Position numbers and translations under genes: made by a program
Shown: piece after piece, positions 34,822 to 38,613 of the stretch
Position numbering within the stretch: the stretch's first letter is position 1
How the letters are laid out: every line of letters starts with the position of its first letter
Notes under the pieces: generated by a model
What the model was told of the DNA's origin: nothing
Database searches by the model: none
Seen by the model: only the letters and a program-made list of their open reading frames with translations
Assembly: GCA_003224855.1 (NCBI GenBank)
Contig: QHZY01000013.1
Coordinates: 1-38,613, forward strand
Direction of reading: 5' to 3'
DNA from: Acidobacteriota bacterium
GTDB taxonomy: Bacteria > Acidobacteriota > Terriglobia > Terriglobales > Acidobacteriaceae
Length of the DNA: 38,613 nt

Positions 34822-34938
34822 AGAAACTCCATTTCAAAATTGGAAGAATTGGTAAACGGGAGAGTTGGTCGACCCGAGTACCGAAGTTCCCAACGTATGC
34901 CGATGATTCTGAACGAGGTGCGATCCTCCGGGTAAAGC

Positions 34939-35026
34939 AGAAGCGGGCTTTCGCCCGCTTCTTAGATGGCCTCAGGGCTGAAGCCCGCATTATTATGTGG
35001 GCTTGATAATATGGCTGCAGCCATAT
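34939..35026. repeat. Cluster of palindromes between hsp20 and clpB
   Basis: AGAAGCGGGC/GCCCGCTTCT forms a 10-bp stem with a 4-nt loop (34939-34962). GGGCT/AGCCC-type pairing follows near 34975-34986. ATATGGCTGCAGCCATAT (35009-35026) is a perfect 18-bp palindrome. The cluster lies after the hsp20 stop and before clpB, so it may end the hsp20 transcript or be a REP-like element. Confidence 0.6.
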
Positions 35027-35056
35027 CCTGATACCCAGCCCACTACACGAACCTCA

Positions 35057-35545
35057 TTACGCCGCTCTGGTAGCGCCTTTGGCCTCCAGGGTCTTTTCCC
35101 CGCCGACGTTAACTTTGATCTGTTTCGGCTTGGCTTCGGCTTTCTTTTCCAGCTTGATCTTCAGCACGCCCTTTTCGTAATTCGCCTGAACGCTCTCAGG
35201 ATTTACGGTCGGGGGCAGGCTGAAGCTGCGGGTGAAGCTGCCATACTGGCGCTCAATGCGACGGTAGTTCTCTTCTTTTTCTTCCTTTTCAAACTTGCGT
35301 TCGCCCTGAACGGTCAAGGTATTGTTTTCGACCCGGACATCGAGGTCCTTCTCGTCGATGCCAGGGACATCAATCTTCAAAACCACGTTGTGCTCGTCTT
35401 CATAGACATCGACAGAGGGAGCAAAAGTTGAGCTGGTCAGAGCTTCGTTCGAACCCTCGTTGTAGGACTGTTGGAACAGGCGGTTCATCCGGTCCTGCAG
35501 GGTGCTGAATTCCCGGAATGGATCCCAGCGAGTGATGACTGTCAT
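35057..35545 (-). CDS. Small heat-shock protein Hsp20
   Basis: This 162-residue alpha-crystallin-domain chaperone has WDPFREFSTLQDRMNRLF at its N-terminus, typical of bacterial Hsp20. The alpha-crystallin domain spans about residues 43-138 (PSVDVYEDEHNVVLKIDVPG, ending YEKGVLKIKLEK with the A/N-x-x-x-G-V-L signature). A short basic tail carries an I-x-V-type motif (IKVNV) used in oligomer assembly. It holds unfolding proteins for ClpB/DnaK. AGGAGG lies upstream of the ATG, and a near-consensus promoter precedes it by about 80 bp. Confidence 0.94.
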   Translation of the reverse strand: MTVITRWDPFREFSTLQDRMNRLFQQSYNEGSNEALTSSTFAPSVDVYEDEHNVVLKIDVPGIDEKDLDVRVENNTLTVQGERKFEKEEKEENYRRIERQYGSFTRSFSLPPTVNPESVQANYEKGVLKIKLEKKAEAKPKQIKVNVGGEKTLEAKGATRAA

Positions 35546-35622
35546 AGGCTTATCCTCCTAAAGATGGAATCTGAACTTTTTGAATGGCCTGACTCGTCTT
35601 GAGCGACCATTAGCGTAAACAG

Positions 35623-35651
35623 ATAATAAAACTTTAGCGTGTTACTGTCAA
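35623..35651 (-). promoter_or_regulatory. Near-consensus sigma-70 promoter of hsp20
   Basis: TTGACA (35651-35646), 17-bp spacer, TATTAT (35628-35623). This is the strongest promoter in the window, giving a leader of about 70 nt with an SD. No CIRCE element was seen, so heat induction would need another mechanism. Confidence 0.7.
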
Positions 35652-35674
35652 TGTTAATATTTGCCGTACTTACA

Positions 35675-36862
35675 TCAGCTTACGAGGAATATTAAGCACT
35701 TCAGGTAGGCTGTTTCGGGCACGTTCAGAAGGATCGGATGATCTTTTGCCTGCCCACGGTTTTCCAGAAGACGAAGATTCCTGTGGACATCACGGGCGGA
35801 ATCAGCCACTACCTCGAGGAATGCCGCAGGGCTTACGTGATACGAACAGGAGCAGGTGACAAGAATGCCTCCCGGGCGGAGCAGCTTGAGGGCGCGCAGG
35901 TTGAGCTCCTTGTAGCCACGGAGGGCGGAATCGAGCTCGCGGCGGCTCTTAGCGAAGGCTGGGGGATCAAGCACTACGACGTCATACTGCGGACCCTGAG
36001 CGGCATAATCGCGCAGCAGATCGAACGCATTCGCTTCGATCCACTCGACTTCCCGCTGATTCAAAGCGGCATTCTGGTCGGCCACCTCCAGGGCTGGACG
36101 GGAGCTATCGACACCGGTAACCGAATTACAGTGCGGGGCGAGGTGGAGCGCGAAGCCTCCGTGATAGCAGAAGACGTCGAGAGCCTTGCCGCGAGCATAT
36201 TGTGCGGCAGCGGAATAGTTTTCGCGCTGATCCAGGAACGCTCCCGTCTTCTGGCCGGCCAGCGCGTCATAATTCAATCTGATTCCATTCATGGTGAACG
36301 TCGTGGAGCTCTTCTGGCCTGCAACCAGACCGGAACTGCCCGGCGATAGCTGTTCCAGTTCGCGAATGCGAGGGTCAACCCGCTCGGCGATCGCCGCCGG
36401 AGTCAATCTGGTGGTGAGCTCAGCCAGGAATGTGTCTCTGACAACCTTGCTGTCCATGGCCTGGGTGAGGACCTGGAAAGAAAGCAGATCGTTGTAGCGG
36501 TCCACGATGAGGCCAGGCAGAAAATCGGCTTCGCTGAAGATCACGCGATAGGCGTCAGTGTGCGAAACGACCCGCTCACGGTAGGCGATAGCATCAGCGA
36601 TTCTTTGGCGAAGCAGGGTTTGCAAGTCGGAAACCGGTTCGCGAGAGAGGACGCGAACGGCGATTTGTGAGGCCGTGCTGTAGAAGGCCGACGCAAGAAA
36701 TTTGCCACGTTCGTCCGCTACCTTGACCAGAGCGCCGGGAGGAATGCCATCGGCGTTGAGGACATCCGAGCGATACACCCAAACGTGGCCGCTCTTGATG
36801 CGGTCAGCGCCCCGCTTGTAAATTTTAACGGTGGGAGTTGAGATGAGGGTACTTTGGGACAC
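35675..36862 (-). CDS. rlmI: Class I SAM-dependent rRNA methyltransferase, RlmI-like
   Basis: This 395-residue enzyme (from GTG 36862) has an N-terminal PUA domain (KIYKRGADRIKSGHVWVYRS, then VRVLSREP). The Rossmann methyltransferase has the SAM loop LDVFCYHGGFAL, the acidic strand VTGVDSS and the catalytic motif VVLDPPAFAKSR, with SCSYHV near the C-terminus. RlmI methylates C5 of a 23S rRNA cytosine (m5C1962 in E. coli); the specific site here is inference. An in-frame TTG at 36904 extends upstream by 14 residues but overlaps the divergent gene. TATACT lies 5 nt before the GTG, fitting a leaderless transcript. Confidence 0.88.
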   Translation of the reverse strand: MSQSTLISTPTVKIYKRGADRIKSGHVWVYRSDVLNADGIPPGALVKVADERGKFLASAFYSTASQIAVRVLSREPVSDLQTLLRQRIADAIAYRERVVSHTDAYRVIFSEADFLPGLIVDRYNDLLSFQVLTQAMDSKVVRDTFLAELTTRLTPAAIAERVDPRIRELEQLSPGSSGLVAGQKSSTTFTMNGIRLNYDALAGQKTGAFLDQRENYSAAAQYARGKALDVFCYHGGFALHLAPHCNSVTGVDSSRPALEVADQNAALNQREVEWIEANAFDLLRDYAAQGPQYDVVVLDPPAFAKSRRELDSALRGYKELNLRALKLLRPGGILVTCSCSYHVSPAAFLEVVADSARDVHRNLRLLENRGQAKDHPILLNVPETAYLKCLIFLVS

Positions 36863-36880
36863 TCCATAGTATAGTGTCCG
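36856..36880. promoter_or_regulatory. Dyad in the rlmI/DUF2306 divergent promoter
   Basis: GGACACT (36857-36863) and AGTGTCC (36873-36879) are inverted with a 9-nt spacer containing overlapping TATACT (minus) and TATAGT (plus) -10-like hexamers. The left arm overlaps the rlmI GTG. A shared operator or overlapping promoters are possible. Confidence 0.45.
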
Positions 36881-36897
36881 GCGCATTTGGAGGGTAC

Positions 36898-37551
36898 ATG
36901 TCAACAGCAGCGGTGGCGGTTCGGCGCGGATCGAGACTGCGCCCTAAATATCTGATATTCGGCCTGGTCGGGTTGATGATCTTGTACGTTCTGGGCCACA
37001 ACGAATATTTTCTGATCGACTCGAAGGCGGAGGTCTGGCACCACTATGAACCGTTCAAGTGGTGGCTGTTGCCGCACGGGCTGGCGGGAGCGTGCGCAAT
37101 CCTGCTTGGGCCGATGCAGTTTTCAACCCGCCTGCGGCAGCGTTACACAAAATTACATCGAGTAGTCGGACGCATTTACATCGCGGGAGCGATGGTGGCG
37201 GCGCCTTTGGGCGCGTACATACAATACTTCTTAGAACGCTCGGGAGGAACGCGGACGTTCACGGCGGCAGCAGTGGTGGATGCGTTGCTGCTGATGCTGA
37301 CTACCGGGATTGCATTTGCGTTCATTCTGAAGGGAAAGGTGGAACTGCACCGGCAATGGATGACGCGCAGCCTTGCGGTGGCACTGGTGTTCCTGGAGGT
37401 ACGGGTGATCGCGGGGTTGACCGGATGGGAGAAGCTTGGGCCAGGGGCAGTGGAAGCGATTGTATGGGGCTGCCTGGCTTTTTCGATTCTGGCCGCGGAT
37501 GTCGTTCTGCAGGCGCAGGAATTACTGCGGAGGCGGCCGACAGCGGCGTAA
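36898..37551 (+). CDS. DUF2306 family membrane protein
   Basis: This 217-residue protein starts at the ATG at 36898, with GGAGG at 5-nt spacing; an ATG at 36874 is upstream but lacks an SD. About six membrane helices are predicted. Family features include PHGLAGACAILLGPMQFSTR, KLHRVVGRIYIAGAM and VELHRQWMTRSLA, where conserved His residues near the membrane could bind metal or haem. Function of DUF2306 is unknown. It is divergent from rlmI and convergent with the zinc-ribbon gene. Confidence 0.85.
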   Translation: MSTAAVAVRRGSRLRPKYLIFGLVGLMILYVLGHNEYFLIDSKAEVWHHYEPFKWWLLPHGLAGACAILLGPMQFSTRLRQRYTKLHRVVGRIYIAGAMVAAPLGAYIQYFLERSGGTRTFTAAAVVDALLLMLTTGIAFAFILKGKVELHRQWMTRSLAVALVFLEVRVIAGLTGWEKLGPGAVEAIVWGCLAFSILAADVVLQAQELLRRRPTAA

Positions 37552-37566
37552 GGCGCTGCGCGGCTG

Positions 37567-37586
37567 GACAGCCGAGGGCGGCTGTC
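37567..37586. terminator. Hairpin between convergent genes
   Basis: GACAGCCG (37567-37574) pairs with CGGCTGTC (37579-37586), 4-nt loop. Position between two converging stops fits a bidirectional terminator; no U-run is present. Confidence 0.4.
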
Positions 37587-37600
37587 ATATGTGAAGCAGC

Positions 37601-38613
37601 TCAACTGGCGGCTTGGGAATCGGCGGTTTGGGGACGGGAGCGTGGGGCCGATTCGGATCGTGCCAGAGCCAGATCGCGATGGAGATAGTCGAGAACGACG
37701 GTGGGCAGTTCGTCATCCCACGCATCAATTTCGGTTTCTGGCCATTTGCCGTTCAGGCGGATGACGACGTCAGTTAAATCCTCGGGAAAACCCAGACGAT
37801 ATTCTCCTTCACGCACCCGAATGTCGCCGATGCGGCGACCGCTGGCGGCATCGTAGACGCGACGGGAAGAGCGGCCGTCAGAGTTCATAAAATTCAGGAA
37901 CACCTCACCGTCTTCACCATGCTGCGGATGAAAATACCAGGCGTGGCCAGCTTCAAATTTAGGACGAGGACGCTTGCGATGTGCGGCAACGGCGGGGGCC
38001 GCCGCGGGCTTCTCATGTGAGGGATCGAAGTAGAGAATGCGCTGGCACGAATCGCAAGCCAGCAGCGTGCCGGCACGGATTTCGTTGTAAGTCTGGGGTC
38101 GAAGCATGACCTGGCAGCCCATGCACTTCTGATCCAGAACTTCCGCCAGGCCTGAACCTCGATATTTGGCGACACGCTCGTACTGACGCAGCAGGTCAGC
38201 ATTTACGGCGCTGCGGGCGGCCTCCCGTTTGGCGTTCCACTCGGTGAGCTGTTTCTCGTCCTCGGCCGTGCGTTCGCGAGCAGCGGCCTTTTCTCTTTCG
38301 ATCTCAGCAGTTTCCTCTTTGAGTTCCAATTCCGCGGCCTTCACGTCTTTTTCGCGCGACTCGGAGTGTTCCATCAGCTCGAGAATTTTGTCTTCATTGC
38401 CGCGGATATTCTGCTCGGCAAACTGGACCTCGTGCATCAGGGCCTTGTACTGGTCGTTAGTTTTGACCTCAAGCGACTGGTCGCGGTACTTGGAGATTTT
38501 GCCCTGCAGGTCCTGGATAGCGGTTTCGAATTTGCGGCGAGCCGCTTCATCGGCCTTGATGGCGGCACGGGCCTGCTCGAGGTTGGCCCTGGTACCGGCC
38601 AGTTTTTCTTCAA
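37601..38613 (-). CDS. CT398-like coiled-coil zinc-ribbon protein with extra C-terminal region (cut by window end)
   Basis: The minus-strand frame is open to the window edge, so the N-terminus is missing and the internal Met at 38437 is not the start. The visible part begins in a long coiled coil that includes YRDQSLEVKTNDQYKALMHE, typical of the PF02591 (CT398/DUF164) family. Next comes a C4 zinc ribbon (QKCMGCQVMLRP, then LLACDSCQRILYF). The family usually ends there. This protein has roughly 125 further residues (GHAWYFHPQHGEDGEVFLNF onward) of beta-rich, unassigned sequence. CT398 proteins are thought to act as trafficking or assembly adaptors, but the role is not established. Confidence 0.82.
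   Translation of the reverse strand, partial: EEKLAGTRANLEQARAAIKADEAARRKFETAIQDLQGKISKYRDQSLEVKTNDQYKALMHEVQFAEQNIRGNEDKILELMEHSESREKDVKAAELELKEETAEIEREKAAARERTAEDEKQLTEWNAKREAARSAVNADLLRQYERVAKYRGSGLAEVLDQKCMGCQVMLRPQTYNEIRAGTLLACDSCQRILYFDPSHEKPAAAPAVAAHRKRPRPKFEAGHAWYFHPQHGEDGEVFLNFMNSDGRSSRRVYDAASGRRIGDIRVREGEYRLGFPEDLTDVVIRLNGKWPETEIDAWDDELPTVVLDYLHRDLALARSESAPRSRPQTADSQAAS

Noticed and set aside
36874-36904. Sigma-70 promoter using TTGACA at 36904-36899 with TATACT for rlmI
   Set aside because: The spacer is 25 bp, and the TTGACA overlaps the start of the divergent gene.

Overview
This 38.6 kb window looks like chromosomal DNA of an acidobacterium, most likely from the Terriglobia/Korobacteraceae side of the Acidobacteriota. 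That is an inference from gene content (DUF2911 protein, TolB-propeller/CehA-type PHP hydrolase, CT398-like zinc-ribbon protein, Tat-exported class V aminotransferase, GxxExxY remnant, many small secreted proteins), moderate-to-high GC, and dispersed palindromic intergenic repeats. No 16S, tRNA, CRISPR array, transposase, integrase or phage gene was seen. The gene content is mostly housekeeping and metabolic.

Layout. 1-3674: end of an exopolysaccharide operon on the minus strand (outer-membrane export protein, Wzz/GumC chain-length protein, start of a CpsD-like ATPase cut by the window edge), with a divergent LuxR-type regulator whose receiver lacks the phosphoacceptor Asp. 3694-7712: DUF2911 secreted protein, then a thiolase and acyl-CoA dehydrogenase pair (fatty-acid oxidation) separated by a decayed GxxExxY gene and its flanking repeats. 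7806-10078: amino-sugar catabolism, nagA plus a GlmS-like isomerase without its glutaminase half, probably acting as a deaminase. 10096-17562: hypothetical helical protein, APC permease, CocE/NonD hydrolase, MerR-cupin chimera with a MerR-type promoter, and a large exported TolB/PHP protein. 17564-21261: Ada, exported PLP enzyme, CBM9-like protein and a small secreted protein. 21321-24052: zinc-ribbon protein, TPR protein and tatA. 24053-29995: purB with a repeat-derived tail, marR-doxX, FN3 lipoprotein, class III aminotransferase and small proteins. 29999-38613: ruvB-ruvA, clpB, hsp20, rlmI, DUF2306 membrane protein and a zinc-ribbon coiled-coil protein cut by the window end.

Three cross-cutting signals stand out. 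(1) Several genes without a Shine-Dalgarno have a -10-like hexamer only 5-12 nt before the start codon (acyl-CoA dehydrogenase, marR, ruvB, rlmI, cocE-like, permease, PHP gene, class III aminotransferase), which suggests leaderless or ultra-short-leader transcripts. (2) A family of hairpin repeats with variable stems but conserved edges sits just downstream of stop codons. (3) A second repeat (CACCAGGG-CACGAAGGTACAC type) flanks the GxxExxY remnant and also forms the translated C-terminal tail of PurB. The most system-like observation is the MerR-cupin protein: it has a 19-bp-spaced promoter with a central palindrome and an internal SD plus ATG exactly at the domain boundary, an arrangement like TipAL/TipAS but with a cupin as the sensor.

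No wholly novel multi-gene defence or mobile system was recognised. All functional calls rest on motifs read by eye, without database searches.
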